A stretch of DNA of 64,000 nt from a bacterium (GCA_035308905.1 DATGFS010000023.1:1-64000), one strand, 5' to 3'. Positions 31,742 to 40,168 are shown, numbered from the stretch's first letter. The notes: generated by a model not told the origin, from the sequence alone. Made by a program: numbers and translations.

Positions 31742-33517
31742 TCAGGCGCTGGGTGGGCGGGTAGGCGCTGTGTCCAGGGCGCGGCGGCCGCGGTACCAGT
31801 TCGTAATCGGCAGCCGCCGGTCGCGTCCGAACGCCTTCGGCGTGATCTTGATCCCGGGGGGCGCCTGGCGCCGCTTGTACTCGCTCACGTCGACCATCCG
31901 GATCACGCGGGCGACGGTCGCCGGATCGAAGCCGTGCGCGATGATCTCCTCCGCGGAGCGGTCGTCCTCGACGTACAGCCGGAGGATCGGATCGAGGACC
32001 TCGTACGGCGGCAGCGTGTCCTGATCGGTCTGCTGCTCGCGCAGTTCCGCGGTGGGGGCGCGGCCGATGACGCCCGCGGGGATGAGGTCCCGGCCCGCGC
32101 GCTCGTTGAGCCGGCGCGCCAGCCGGTAGACCAGCGTCTTCGGCACGTCCTTGATGACCGCGAAGCCGCCCGCCATGTCCCCGTACAGGGTCGCGTAGCC
32201 GACGCTCATCTCGCTCTTGTTGCCGGTCGTCAGCACGAGCCAGTTAAACTTGTTGGACAATCCCATGAGCAGCGTGCCGCGGATCCGCGCCTGGATGTTT
32301 TCCTCCGCCTCGTTGCGCGGCTTGCCGGCAAAGGCCGGCGCGAGCGCGGCCTCGTAGGCCCCGGCCATCGGCTCGATCGGCAGGTCGATGGTCCGGATGC
32401 CGAGCGCGCCGGCCAGCGCCGCCGCGTACCGGCGGCTCTCCTCCGACGTGAACCGCGACGGCATCGTGACGCCGGTGACGGCGTCGGGGCCGAGCGCGTC
32501 CGCGGCGATCGCGGCGACGAGCGACGAATCCACGCCGCCGCTCAGGCCCACCACGACGTGGCGAAACCGGTTCTTGCGGACGTAGTCGCGGGTGCCGAGG
32601 ACGAGGGCACGGTAGACCTCCTCGACTTCGCCGGGCGGGTCCGTCTCCTCGGCCCGCGGCAGGGCCGGGCGCCCGGCCTCGGGCGGATCGGTGGAGAGCG
32701 TGTAGACCGGCGCCCGCACGCCTTCGCCGGTCAGCGCGTCCAAGGTCCGAATCGGATTGTAGCGCCGCAGGGTCCGGATCGCCTCGACGTCCAGGTCGGC
32801 GACGATGAGCGCCTCGTCGAACGCCGGCCCGCGCGCCACCACCCCGCCGGCCGCATCGACGACGAAGCCGAGTCCGTCGAAGACGAGCTCGTCCTGGCCG
32901 CCGACCATGTTGTTGTAGGCGATCGCGATCGCGTAGTCGCGGGCCCGCGTCCGCAGCATCTCCTCGCGGAGCCGCCACTTGCCCATCGAGTAGGGCGAGC
33001 CGTTGACGTTCACCGCGACGAGCGCGCCGGCGAGCGCCTGGGCGAGCAGCGGGCCGCCGGGCGCCCAGACGTCCTCGCACACCGTCACGCCGACCGGTAC
33101 GCCGCGCACGACGAACACCGGCGCGTCCGTGCCCGGCTGAAAGTAGCGCTTCTCGTCGAAGACCCCGTAGTTCGGGAGGCGCATCTTGCGGTACATGCCG
33201 GCGATCCGTCCGCCGGCGAGGACCGCGGCGGCGTTGTAGAGATGCTCGCCGGAGTCGACGCAGCCCACGACCGCGACGGTGCGGCTCGTGTGCCGCGCGA
33301 TCTCGTGGAGGCAGGCGAGATTTTCCTCGATGAAGTCCGCCTTGACCAGCAGGTCCTCGGGCGGGTAGCCGGGGACGGCGAGCTCGGGGAACGACACCAC
33401 GTCCGCGCCGAGGGCCTGCGCCTCGTCGAGGCGCTCGATGATCTTGCGCGTGTTGCCCTCGAAGTCCCCGACCGTGGGGTTGATCTGAGCCATCGCGATC
33501 CGAAACCGCGGCGTCAT
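31742..33517 (-). CDS. nadE: Glutamine-dependent NAD+ synthetase
   Basis: A 591-residue bifunctional enzyme making NAD+ from deamido-NAD+ with glutamine as the ammonia source. The N-terminal nitrilase domain has the Glu-Lys-Cys set in SFPELAVPGYPPEDLL, MYRKMRLPNYGVFDEKRYF and VTVCEDVWAPGG. The C-terminal synthetase has the ATP motif VVGLSGGVDSSLVA. No ribosome site is seen; ATG 33526 overlaps the -10 box, while ATG 33517 falls exactly at the expected transcript start, so I prefer 33517 and leaderless translation. Confidence 0.95.
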   Translation of the reverse strand: MTPRFRIAMAQINPTVGDFEGNTRKIIERLDEAQALGADVVSFPELAVPGYPPEDLLVKADFIEENLACLHEIARHTSRTVAVVGCVDSGEHLYNAAAVLAGGRIAGMYRKMRLPNYGVFDEKRYFQPGTDAPVFVVRGVPVGVTVCEDVWAPGGPLLAQALAGALVAVNVNGSPYSMGKWRLREEMLRTRARDYAIAIAYNNMVGGQDELVFDGLGFVVDAAGGVVARGPAFDEALIVADLDVEAIRTLRRYNPIRTLDALTGEGVRAPVYTLSTDPPEAGRPALPRAEETDPPGEVEEVYRALVLGTRDYVRKNRFRHVVVGLSGGVDSSLVAAIAADALGPDAVTGVTMPSRFTSEESRRYAAALAGALGIRTIDLPIEPMAGAYEAALAPAFAGKPRNEAEENIQARIRGTLLMGLSNKFNWLVLTTGNKSEMSVGYATLYGDMAGGFAVIKDVPKTLVYRLARRLNERAGRDLIPAGVIGRAPTAELREQQTDQDTLPPYEVLDPILRLYVEDDRSAEEIIAHGFDPATVARVIRMVDVSEYKRRQAPPGIKITPKAFGRDRRLPITNWYRGRRALDTAPTRPPSA

Positions 33518-33524
33518 CACGTTC

Positions 33525-33533
33525 ATTATAACA
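33525..33533 (-). promoter_or_regulatory. Extended -10 promoter of nadE
   Basis: TGTTATAAT on the minus strand (33533-33525) is a perfect extended -10 element. No good -35 box is present at the right distance. Seven bases separate it from ATG 33517, implying a leaderless mRNA. Confidence 0.55.
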
Positions 33534-33538
33534 TGGCC

Positions 33539-34174
33539 CTACCGGCCGCCTTCCGCCGCGAGACGCACCCCCGCGCCGACCAGCACGGCGCCCGTGATCC
33601 GGTCGAGCGAGCGCGACACCGCGGGGCGCTGCAGCAGACGGCCGACCGACCGGGTCGCGACGATCAGGAGCCCGAGCCAGATTACGCTCAGCGCGACGTG
33701 GATCACGACGAGCAGCGCGATCCAGGGGGCGACGGCCACGTCCGCCGGCACGAACTGCGGCAGGAACGTGATGAAGAAGACGCCGACCTTCGGATTGGTC
33801 ACGTTGGAGAGCAGGCCCCGCCAGAACCAGGCCGCGTCGGTGCCGTCGGTGACCTGCGGTGCGTCGCCGTCCGCCGGGGTTCGGCGCGGCCGGAGGAAGA
33901 AGATACTGCATCCGAGCCAGACGAGCCAAGCGGCACCGATCGCACGCAGGACCGCGTAGGCGGTATGCGAGGCCGCGAGCACCACGCTGATGCCGAGCGC
34001 CGCGGCGAGACCCCACCACAAGAGGCCGAAGCAGATGCCGGCCGAGGTGTAGGCGCCGCGCCGCGGACCTTCGACCGCGGCGGTCCGCAGCACGAGCGCG
34101 GTGTCGGGTCCCGGCGTCACGATCAAGACGCACCCCGCGGCGATGAAGGCGAGCAGCGCAACGGCCGGCGACAT
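33539..34174 (-). CDS. LysE family translocator
   Basis: A 211-residue membrane exporter of the LysE/RhtB superfamily with about six helices. The conserved TPGPDTALVLRTAAVEGPRRG follows the first helix, and LSNVTNPKVGVFFITFLPQF is the second signature. The family exports amino acids such as lysine, threonine or homoserine; the substrate is not resolved. GAGGAGGACGATCCGT precedes the ATG at 34174. It lies at the end of the peptide-type ABC operon, on the same strand. Confidence 0.92.
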   Translation of the reverse strand: MSPAVALLAFIAAGCVLIVTPGPDTALVLRTAAVEGPRRGAYTSAGICFGLLWWGLAAALGISVVLAASHTAYAVLRAIGAAWLVWLGCSIFFLRPRRTPADGDAPQVTDGTDAAWFWRGLLSNVTNPKVGVFFITFLPQFVPADVAVAPWIALLVVIHVALSVIWLGLLIVATRSVGRLLQRPAVSRSLDRITGAVLVGAGVRLAAEGGR

Positions 34175-34194
34175 ACGGATCGTCCTCCTCGGCG

Positions 34195-34980
34195 TCAGCC
34201 TTCGACGGTGGCGTTTTCCACAATCGCCCGCCCGACCCGCTGAATCGCGAGCCGTCCCGCGGCCGGCGCGGTCAGGTCGTTTGTGTAGACGGCGGCGATC
34301 ACGGGACCCGACGGGAGGAACAGGATCCCGCTGTCGTTCTGGACGCCGGGCAGCTCCCCGGTTTTGTGCGCGGCGGCCGTATCGGCCGGCAGCCAGGCGG
34401 GCAGCTTGTCGTGCAGCTGCTGGGCGCGGAGGATCTCGAGGACGGCCTCGGTCGAGGCGGCGGAGAGGAGCCTCCCGCCGAGGAGCCGGACGAACAGATC
34501 GGCGGTCTCGCGCGGGGTGGAGAAGTTGTCGCGGCCGCGCGCGCGGGCGTCGAAGTCGAACATCCGGCGGCCGAGGATCGTGCCCGGCCATCCGGCCCGC
34601 CGGCAGTAGTCGTTGATGCGGTCCAGCCCCAGGAGATCGATGACCAGATTCGTCGCCCGGTTGTCGCTGACGATGATCATCAGCACCGCCACGTCGCGCA
34701 GCGTGTATTCGGGGCGCGACAGATGCTGAATGACGCCGCTGCCCGCCGCCGCGTCGTCCCGGTTTACGGGCACGACGTCCTCCCAGCGGCGCTCGCCCGC
34801 GTCCACCGACGCGGCCAGGGCGATCAGGATCGGGACCTTGATCACGCTGGCGGTGACGAAGCGCTCGTCGGCGCGGTGGGACGCCCAGACGCCGCCGGCC
34901 GCGTCGCAGATGTGACAGCCGAGCCGTCCCGGCAACTCGTTCGCGGTCTGCCGGACGGCCTGCGTGAGCGCGGATTTCAT
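34195..34980 (-). CDS. Class A beta-lactamase-like serine hydrolase
   Basis: A 261-residue protein with the three serine beta-lactamase motifs: SVIK (Ser/Lys) in ASVIKVPILIALAA, SDN in IIVSDNRATNLV, and KTG in AAAHKTGELPG. The class A Glu166 motif (ExxLN) is not evident in the omega-loop region, so penicillin deacylation is doubtful. No signal peptide is seen. It sits 17 bp after a peptide permease gene, so it may be an amidase or peptidase acting on an imported compound. Confidence 0.85.
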   Translation of the reverse strand: MKSALTQAVRQTANELPGRLGCHICDAAGGVWASHRADERFVTASVIKVPILIALAASVDAGERRWEDVVPVNRDDAAAGSGVIQHLSRPEYTLRDVAVLMIIVSDNRATNLVIDLLGLDRINDYCRRAGWPGTILGRRMFDFDARARGRDNFSTPRETADLFVRLLGGRLLSAASTEAVLEILRAQQLHDKLPAWLPADTAAAHKTGELPGVQNDSGILFLPSGPVIAAVYTNDLTAPAAGRLAIQRVGRAIVENATVEG

Positions 34981-34997
34981 CGGCGGCCTCCCGGTAC

Positions 34998-35822
34998 TCA
35001 GAGTCTCGGGTCCAGCGCATCGCGCAGCCCGTCGCCGAGCAGGTTGAAACCGAGCACGGCGAGTGAGATCGCGAGCCCGGGGAACACCGCGACGTGGGGC
35101 GCCGAGACCATGAACTGCCGCGCCTCGTTCAGCATGGTGCCCCAGTCCGGCGCCGGCGGCGGCGTCCCCGCGCCGAGAAAGGACAGCCCCGCGTCGATGA
35201 CGATCGCGCTCGCGAAGCCGAGCGTCGCTTGCACGAGCACCGGCGCGATGCAGTTCGGCAGCACGTGGCGGCGGAGGATGGCGAGGTCCGTCTGCCCCAG
35301 CGCGCGGGCGGCTTCCACGTACTCCTCCTGCCGGCGGACCAGCACGGCGCCCCGGGTGACGCGCGCAAACACCGGCACGTAGACGACGCCGATCGCGATG
35401 ATGCCGCTTTCGGTCCCCAACCCGAGCGCCGCCACCAGGCCGATCGCCAGCAGCAGTCCCGGGAATGCGAGGATCGCGTCCATGCCGCGCATCACGAGCG
35501 CGTCGAACGCCCCGCCGGCGTATCCGGCGGCCGCGCCGAGCGGCACGCCGGCCGCGGTCGCGAGCAGCATCGAGGCCAACCCGACCGTGATCGAGAGCCG
35601 CGCGCCGTAGACGACCCGCGACCAGACGTCCCGTCCGAACTCGTCCGTGCCGAACCAGTGCTGCGGCGTGGGCGGCTGGAGCGACTGCGACATCTGCATC
35701 GCGAGGGGATCCTGCGTCCGCCACAAAGGCGCCCCGGCCGCGGCCAGCAGCATTGCGGCGACCACGACCCCGCCGGTCATGCCGAGCCGGTGGCGCAGGA
35801 ACCGGGACCGCCGCCGCTTCAT
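34998..35822 (-). CDS. Dipeptide/oligopeptide ABC transporter permease (DppC type)
   Basis: A 274-residue permease. The conserved HWFGTDEFGRDVWSRVVYG after the first helix and the coupling loop EYVEAARALGQTDLAILRRH are diagnostic of DppC/OppC. The C-terminus has FLGAGTPPPAPDWGTMLNEA. It pairs with the DppB-type protein; the genes overlap by four bases. The cognate ATPases are not in this cluster. Confidence 0.94.
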   Translation of the reverse strand: MKRRRSRFLRHRLGMTGGVVVAAMLLAAAGAPLWRTQDPLAMQMSQSLQPPTPQHWFGTDEFGRDVWSRVVYGARLSITVGLASMLLATAAGVPLGAAAGYAGGAFDALVMRGMDAILAFPGLLLAIGLVAALGLGTESGIIAIGVVYVPVFARVTRGAVLVRRQEEYVEAARALGQTDLAILRRHVLPNCIAPVLVQATLGFASAIVIDAGLSFLGAGTPPPAPDWGTMLNEARQFMVSAPHVAVFPGLAISLAVLGFNLLGDGLRDALDPRL

Positions 35823-36763
35823 CCGAAGCGGATCCTCGGATTCATGACGGCGTAGGCGAGATCGACGAGCAGCTGGACCACCGCGGCCAGCACCGCCACG
35901 ATCAGAATCCCGCCCTGCAGCACCGGATAGTCGCGGCTCTGGACCGCCTGGACGATCAGCTGGCCCACACCGGGCCAGGCGAAGATCTGCTCCGTGATGA
36001 CGGCGCCGCCGAGCAGCACGCTGACCTGGACGCCGAGCACCGTCAGCGTCGGCAGCAGCGCGTTGCGGAGGATGTGCCGGGCGATGACGCGCGCGAACCT
36101 GAGGCCCTTGGCCCTCGCGGTGCGCACGTACTCGCGGCCCAATTCCTCCAGGACGTCGGACCGGACCATCCGGGTCAGGGCGCCGGCGAGTCCGAGGCCC
36201 AGGGTCACCGCCGGGAGCACCATGTGCCGCAGCGCGTCCGCGGGATCGCGGGCGACCGGCACGTAGCCGATCGCGGGAAAGAGCCGCCAGTGCAGCGAGA
36301 ACAGCAAGATCAGCATCACGCCGAGCCAGAACGACGGAATTGAGACGCCGCCGAGCGCGATGCCCATGGCACCCAGGTCGACCGCCGAGTTGCGCCGCAC
36401 CGCGGCGAGCACGCCGGCCGGCAGCGCGATGGACAGTCCCACGATCATCGCGGCCGCGGTCAGCTGGAGGGTCACCGGCAGCTTCTGGCCCAGGATCGCC
36501 GCGACGGGTTGATGCGTGCGCACCGATTCGCCGAGGTTCCCCCGCAGGGCCCCGCCGACCCACAGCGCGTACTGCGCGAGCAGCGGGCGGTCGAGGCCCA
36601 TCGCGTGCCGCAGGCTCTGCTGCGTCTCCTGATCCACTTCCGTCCCGAGGATGGCGACGACCGGATCGCCCGGGATCAGATGCACAAACGAGAACACGAT
36701 CACGGACATCAAGGCGAGCACCAGGACCAGCGCGAGCAGGCGGCCCTGCAGGTAGCGGATCAC
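35819..36763 (-). CDS. Dipeptide/oligopeptide ABC transporter permease (DppB type)
   Basis: A 314-residue permease with six helices. VFSFVHLIPGDPVVAILGTE near the start and the coupling loop EYVRTARAKGLRFARVIARH are typical of DppB. The start is GTG at 36763. A nine-base hairpin separates it from the binding-protein gene upstream. It forms the translocation pore with the DppC-type partner. Confidence 0.94.
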   Translation of the reverse strand: MIRYLQGRLLALVLVLALMSVIVFSFVHLIPGDPVVAILGTEVDQETQQSLRHAMGLDRPLLAQYALWVGGALRGNLGESVRTHQPVAAILGQKLPVTLQLTAAAMIVGLSIALPAGVLAAVRRNSAVDLGAMGIALGGVSIPSFWLGVMLILLFSLHWRLFPAIGYVPVARDPADALRHMVLPAVTLGLGLAGALTRMVRSDVLEELGREYVRTARAKGLRFARVIARHILRNALLPTLTVLGVQVSVLLGGAVITEQIFAWPGVGQLIVQAVQSRDYPVLQGGILIVAVLAAVVQLLVDLAYAVMNPRIRFG

Positions 36764-36779
36764 CGGCCGGCAGCAGGAA

Positions 36780-36802
36780 GGGGAGCCGGCGCGCGGCTCC
36801 CC
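36780..36802 (-). promoter_or_regulatory. Intercistronic hairpin after the binding-protein gene
   Basis: A perfect 9-bp inverted repeat (36780-36788, GGGGAGCCG; 36794-36802) with a 5-base loop. It lies between the binding-protein and DppB-type genes and has no T-tract, so it may stabilise the upstream message or cause partial termination. Confidence 0.65.
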
Positions 36803-36821
36803 TCCGGCGCCCCGTTCGGCG

Positions 36822-38393
36822 TTACTTCGCCAGCCATGCCTCCTGGAGGCCGCCTCCGGCGTAGGACAGCGCGCCGATCAGCTGCGGCGAGTAGCCCTGA
36901 ACGTTCGACCGCCAGCCGGCGGCGGAGTGGCCGCTTCCGAAGATCAGCATCGACGCCGAATCCTGTAAAATCTCCACGACCCGCGTGTACGTCGTCTTGG
37001 CCTTCGCGATGTCGGCCTCGGTCCGGCCCTCGTCCAGCAGCCGGTCGAGCTCGGGATCGTTCAGGTAGCCGCTGAGCTGCCAGACCCCGCCGTTCGAGTG
37101 GGTGTAGCGGTAGTAGGCGTCGTCCGGATCGACCTTCGCGAAGAACCCCGTGAGATCGATATCGAAATTCCCGGTGTTGATGCGGTTGGCCCACGACGGC
37201 ACGTCGTAGAGTTGGATGGCGACGTCGACGCCGATCCGGCGCACCTGCGCCTGGATCACCTGTGCGACCTCCGGAAACCCGTAGCCGTTGGCGATCGATA
37301 TCGTGATCTTGAAGCCGTTCGGCATGCCGGCCTCGGCCAGCAGCGACTTGGCGCGCGCGACGTCGAACGGGCGGTCCTTCACCGGCAGATACCACGGCGA
37401 GGTGGGCGAGAAGTTCTGGTTGTCGGTCACGCCCCAGCCGCGGTACTGCGCGTCCACCATCTCGCGCTTGTTCACCGCGTAGGCGACCGCCTGGCGGACC
37501 TTCACGTTGTCGAACGGCTTACGGCGGGTGTTGAGCACGATGACGCCCTGGCCGGCGCCGCCACGCACGAGGCGGATCACGTAATCGCGGGAGGGCTGGG
37601 CGAACAACCCCTGCAGGCGCGCCTGCGGCACGGAGTCCACAATCGAGACGTCGCCCGTCTGAAGCGCCGTGAGCCGCACTGTCTCGTCGGGAATCGGCTT
37701 CAGCGTCACCTCGTCGAGATACGGCTTGCCGGACTCCCAGTAGCCGTCGAAGCGCCGCATGGTCAGATGGTCGTTCGTCACCCAGTCGCCGAACTGGAAC
37801 GGCCCGGTGCCGATCGGCTTCGTGACGTTGTTGCTCGCGTTGACGGCCTCCCGCGGTATGATGGCCTGGTACGTCGTCGCGAGCTTGTTCGGGAAGAAGC
37901 CGAACGGCGCTTTCAGCCGGAAGACGACGGTGTTGGGGTCGGGCGTGTCGATCGCCGCGATGGCGCTCAAGTCGCCGCGGCCGCGCGCGCCGGTCTTGGG
38001 GTCGAGGATGCGCTCGACGCTGAACCGCACGTCGCGCGACGTCAGCGTCCGGCCGTTGTGGAACCGGACCCCGCGCCGCAGCGCAAACGTCCACGACAAC
38101 CCGTCCGGGGAGACCTTCCACGATGTCGCCAGCTGCGGACGCAGCTCGAGGTTGGGGCCGAGCTCGGTCAGCGCCTGGTACATCGGCGAGAGGCTGACGT
38201 ACGAGATCGTGAGCGCGGTCCGGTGCGGGTCGAGGTGAGGAATTTCCGCCTGGACGCCGACGGTCACGCGTCCCCCGCGGACCGGCGCGGCCGCGGCGGG
38301 TGCCGCGCCCAGCCACGGAGCGGTCGCCAGCCCCGCGCCGATCGCGGCCGTCCCGCGGACGAACCCCCTCCTCGTCAGTCTGCGGTGCGTCAT
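36822..38393 (-). CDS. Peptide-type ABC transporter substrate-binding protein
   Basis: A 523-residue SBP_bac_5 family protein. A Tat signal (LTRRGFVRGTAAIGAGLATA) is followed by an Ala-rich cleavage region. Body motifs include IPHLDPHRTALTISYVSLSP, LRRGVRFHNGRTLTSRDVRF, KPIGTGPFQFGDW and FDNVKVRQAVAYAVNKREMV. It captures oligopeptides, nickel chelates or glycosides outside the membrane. It is the first gene of an operon continuing with both permeases and a serine hydrolase. Confidence 0.93.
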   Translation of the reverse strand: MTHRRLTRRGFVRGTAAIGAGLATAPWLGAAPAAAAPVRGGRVTVGVQAEIPHLDPHRTALTISYVSLSPMYQALTELGPNLELRPQLATSWKVSPDGLSWTFALRRGVRFHNGRTLTSRDVRFSVERILDPKTGARGRGDLSAIAAIDTPDPNTVVFRLKAPFGFFPNKLATTYQAIIPREAVNASNNVTKPIGTGPFQFGDWVTNDHLTMRRFDGYWESGKPYLDEVTLKPIPDETVRLTALQTGDVSIVDSVPQARLQGLFAQPSRDYVIRLVRGGAGQGVIVLNTRRKPFDNVKVRQAVAYAVNKREMVDAQYRGWGVTDNQNFSPTSPWYLPVKDRPFDVARAKSLLAEAGMPNGFKITISIANGYGFPEVAQVIQAQVRRIGVDVAIQLYDVPSWANRINTGNFDIDLTGFFAKVDPDDAYYRYTHSNGGVWQLSGYLNDPELDRLLDEGRTEADIAKAKTTYTRVVEILQDSASMLIFGSGHSAAGWRSNVQGYSPQLIGALSYAGGGLQEAWLAK

Positions 38394-38530
38394 TCGATCA
38401 TCCCCCTCTCGTGCGAGTGACTCGGAACGATGGGCCGTACCACCGGAATAGACGCGAACACGCCGAAGACGGTTCAGACCCCCAGGTGTTCGGTCCCGCG
38501 CACCGATGCCCTGTCGGGCGGCAAAGATGA

Positions 38531-38559
38531 CGAGGCCCGGGATGCTGTCCCGGGCCTCG
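38531..38559 (-). terminator. Intrinsic terminator of glnA
   Basis: A perfect 12-bp inverted repeat (38531-38542, CGAGGCCCGGGA; 38548-38559) with a 5-base loop, 25 bases after the glnA stop on the minus strand. A T-rich stretch (TCATCTTTG) follows the stem. Confidence 0.8.
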
Positions 38560-38584
38560 CGACCGGCGTCGTGCGCCGGCCTGC

Positions 38585-40024
38585 TTACACGTCGTAGTAT
38601 AGGAAGAACTCGTACGGGACCGGACGGATATTGACCTCGTGCACCTCTTTGGTGCGCTTGTAGTCGAGCCACGTGTCGATCAGGTCGCGCGTGAAGACGT
38701 CGCCCTCCATCAGGAACTCGTGGTCGTTCTCCAGCGCGTCGAGCGCCGCGGACAGCGAGCCCGGGACGCTCTTGATCTTCGCGGCCTCGTCCGGCGGCAG
38801 GTCGTACGTGTTCTTGTCGAGCGGGCCGAAGCCGGCCTTCACCGGATCGATCTTGCGTTTGACGCCGTCGAGCCCCGCCATGAGCATCGCCGAGAACGCA
38901 AGGTACGGGTTGCACGTCGCGTCGGGGCAGCGGAACTCGATCCGCTTCGCCGACGCGCCCGCCGGGCCGGTGTGGTACATCGGGATCCGGATCGCCGCGC
39001 TGCGGTTGCGCTTGCTGAACGCGATGTTGACCGGCGCCTCGTAATGCGGGACCAGGCGGCGGTACGAGTTCGTGGTGCAGGCGCACAGCCCGAGCAGCGC
39101 GTCGACGTGCGTCAGCAGGCCGCCGATGTAGTGGAGCGCCTCCTGGCTGAGCTCGGCGTAACCGCCTTCGCTGTAGAAGAGATTCGCCCCGCCTTTCCAG
39201 ATGCTCTGGTGGCAGTGCATGCCGGTTCCGTTATCGCCGAACAGCGGCTTCGGCATGAACGTCGCCGTCATGCCGTGGCGGCGCGCCACGTTCTTGACGA
39301 TGTACTTGTAGGCCAGCAGGCTGTCGGCCATCCGGGTCAGGGTGTTGTACTTCATGTCGATCTCGCCCTGGGAGCTCGCGACCTCGTGGTGCTGCATCTC
39401 GACCTCGATCCCCCACTTCTCCATCTCGAGCGACATCTCGCTGCGGAGGTCCAGCTGCGTGTCGGCGGGCGGGACGGGGAAGTAGCCCTCCTTCGTGCGG
39501 ATGCGGTGCGCCAGGCCGGGCTGGCCGGAGTTCCAAATGCCTTCCGGGCCGTCGATGCTGTACCCCATGCGATACGGCTGGATGTCGTACTGGACGTTGC
39601 CGAAGACGAAGAACTCGGCCTCCGGCCCCCAGTAGCTGACCTCGCCGACGCCGGAGGCCTTGAGGTGCTCCTCGGCCTTCTGTGCGACATAGCGGGGATC
39701 GCGGCTGTACGGCTTGCCGGTGATCGGGTCGAAGATGTTGCAGATCACCGACAGCGTCGGGATCTCCGTGAAGGGGTCGGGGCGGGCGGTCGCGGCATCG
39801 GGCATGAGCAACATGTCGCTCTCTTCGATCGCCTGAAAGCCGCGGATGCTGCTGCCGTCGAATCCGATGCCGCGCTTGAACGTCTTCTCGTCCACCTGGC
39901 TCGCGGGGATCGTCGCGTGCTGCCAGGTGCCTGGCACGTCGACGAACTTGAAGTCGACCATCTTGACCCCGCGGTCCTTGATGTACGCGACGACGTCCTG
40001 CACCGTCATCTCCTTGCCCGCCAT
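38585..40024 (-). CDS. glnA: Glutamine synthetase, type I
   Basis: A 479-residue GSI enzyme forming glutamine from glutamate, ammonia and ATP. Motifs: GFDGSSIRGFQAIEESDMLL, YWGPEAEFFVF, GDNGTGMHCHQSIWKGG and KRNRSAAIRIP. The region NTYDLPPDEAAKIKSVPGSL contains the Tyr that is adenylylated in GSI-beta enzymes, so covalent control is possible. GGAGGTGA precedes the ATG at 40024. The gene has its own promoter and a leader with an intrinsic terminator, pointing to transcription attenuation; a downstream terminator closes the unit. Confidence 0.97.
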   Translation of the reverse strand: MAGKEMTVQDVVAYIKDRGVKMVDFKFVDVPGTWQHATIPASQVDEKTFKRGIGFDGSSIRGFQAIEESDMLLMPDAATARPDPFTEIPTLSVICNIFDPITGKPYSRDPRYVAQKAEEHLKASGVGEVSYWGPEAEFFVFGNVQYDIQPYRMGYSIDGPEGIWNSGQPGLAHRIRTKEGYFPVPPADTQLDLRSEMSLEMEKWGIEVEMQHHEVASSQGEIDMKYNTLTRMADSLLAYKYIVKNVARRHGMTATFMPKPLFGDNGTGMHCHQSIWKGGANLFYSEGGYAELSQEALHYIGGLLTHVDALLGLCACTTNSYRRLVPHYEAPVNIAFSKRNRSAAIRIPMYHTGPAGASAKRIEFRCPDATCNPYLAFSAMLMAGLDGVKRKIDPVKAGFGPLDKNTYDLPPDEAAKIKSVPGSLSAALDALENDHEFLMEGDVFTRDLIDTWLDYKRTKEVHEVNIRPVPYEFFLYYDV

Positions 40025-40066
40025 TGCGTCACCTCCGTGTCCCGCCCGGGACTGTGCGGTGCCGGT

Positions 40067-40109
40067 AAAAACGAAGACGCCCTCTGAGGGGTATCCCCAG
40101 AGGGCGTCT
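40067..40109 (-). terminator. Intrinsic terminator inside the glnA leader
   Basis: On the minus strand, arms 40109-40095 (AGACGCCCTCTGGGG) and 40091-40075 pair with one bulged base and a 3-base loop, followed by TTCGTTTTT (to 40067). It lies between the glnA promoter and the glnA start codon, so it acts as an attenuator; it would also stop readthrough from the VOC gene. Confidence 0.85.
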
Positions 40110-40134
40110 CGGCCCGCGGTACCTCTTAGTACCG
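40067..40134 (-). ncRNA. glnA leader: tandem-hairpin attenuator, possible ANTAR target
   Basis: Read on the minus strand, the leader opens with hairpin P1 (40134-40117): CGGTAC, loop TAAGAG, GTACCG. One base later comes P2 (40115-40102): GGGC, loop CGAGAC, GCCC. P2 shares bases 40109-40102 with the 5' arm of the terminator, so P2 and terminator cannot form together. Two hexaloop hairpins with the second overlapping a terminator is the known architecture of ANTAR-bound RNAs. Both loops have G at position 4 but lack A at position 1. An alternative pairing of AGAGG (40126-40122) with CCTCT (40103-40099) resembles a T-box antiterminator, but the leader has no room for a T-box stem I. Confidence 0.55.
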
Positions 40135-40139
40135 TCCCT

Positions 40140-40168
40140 TATATACCACGGGGTCCCGGCCCCGTCAA
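40140..40168 (-). promoter_or_regulatory. glnA promoter
   Basis: On the minus strand, TTGACG (40168-40163) and TATATA (40145-40140) are separated by 17 bp. The predicted start is at about 40133-40135, just where the first leader hairpin begins. Confidence 0.75.

Noticed and set aside
38394-38530. A possible second attenuator leader ahead of the peptide ABC operon.
   Set aside because: I found no well-spaced promoter and no terminator facing the operon; the only strong hairpin here belongs to the glnA end.
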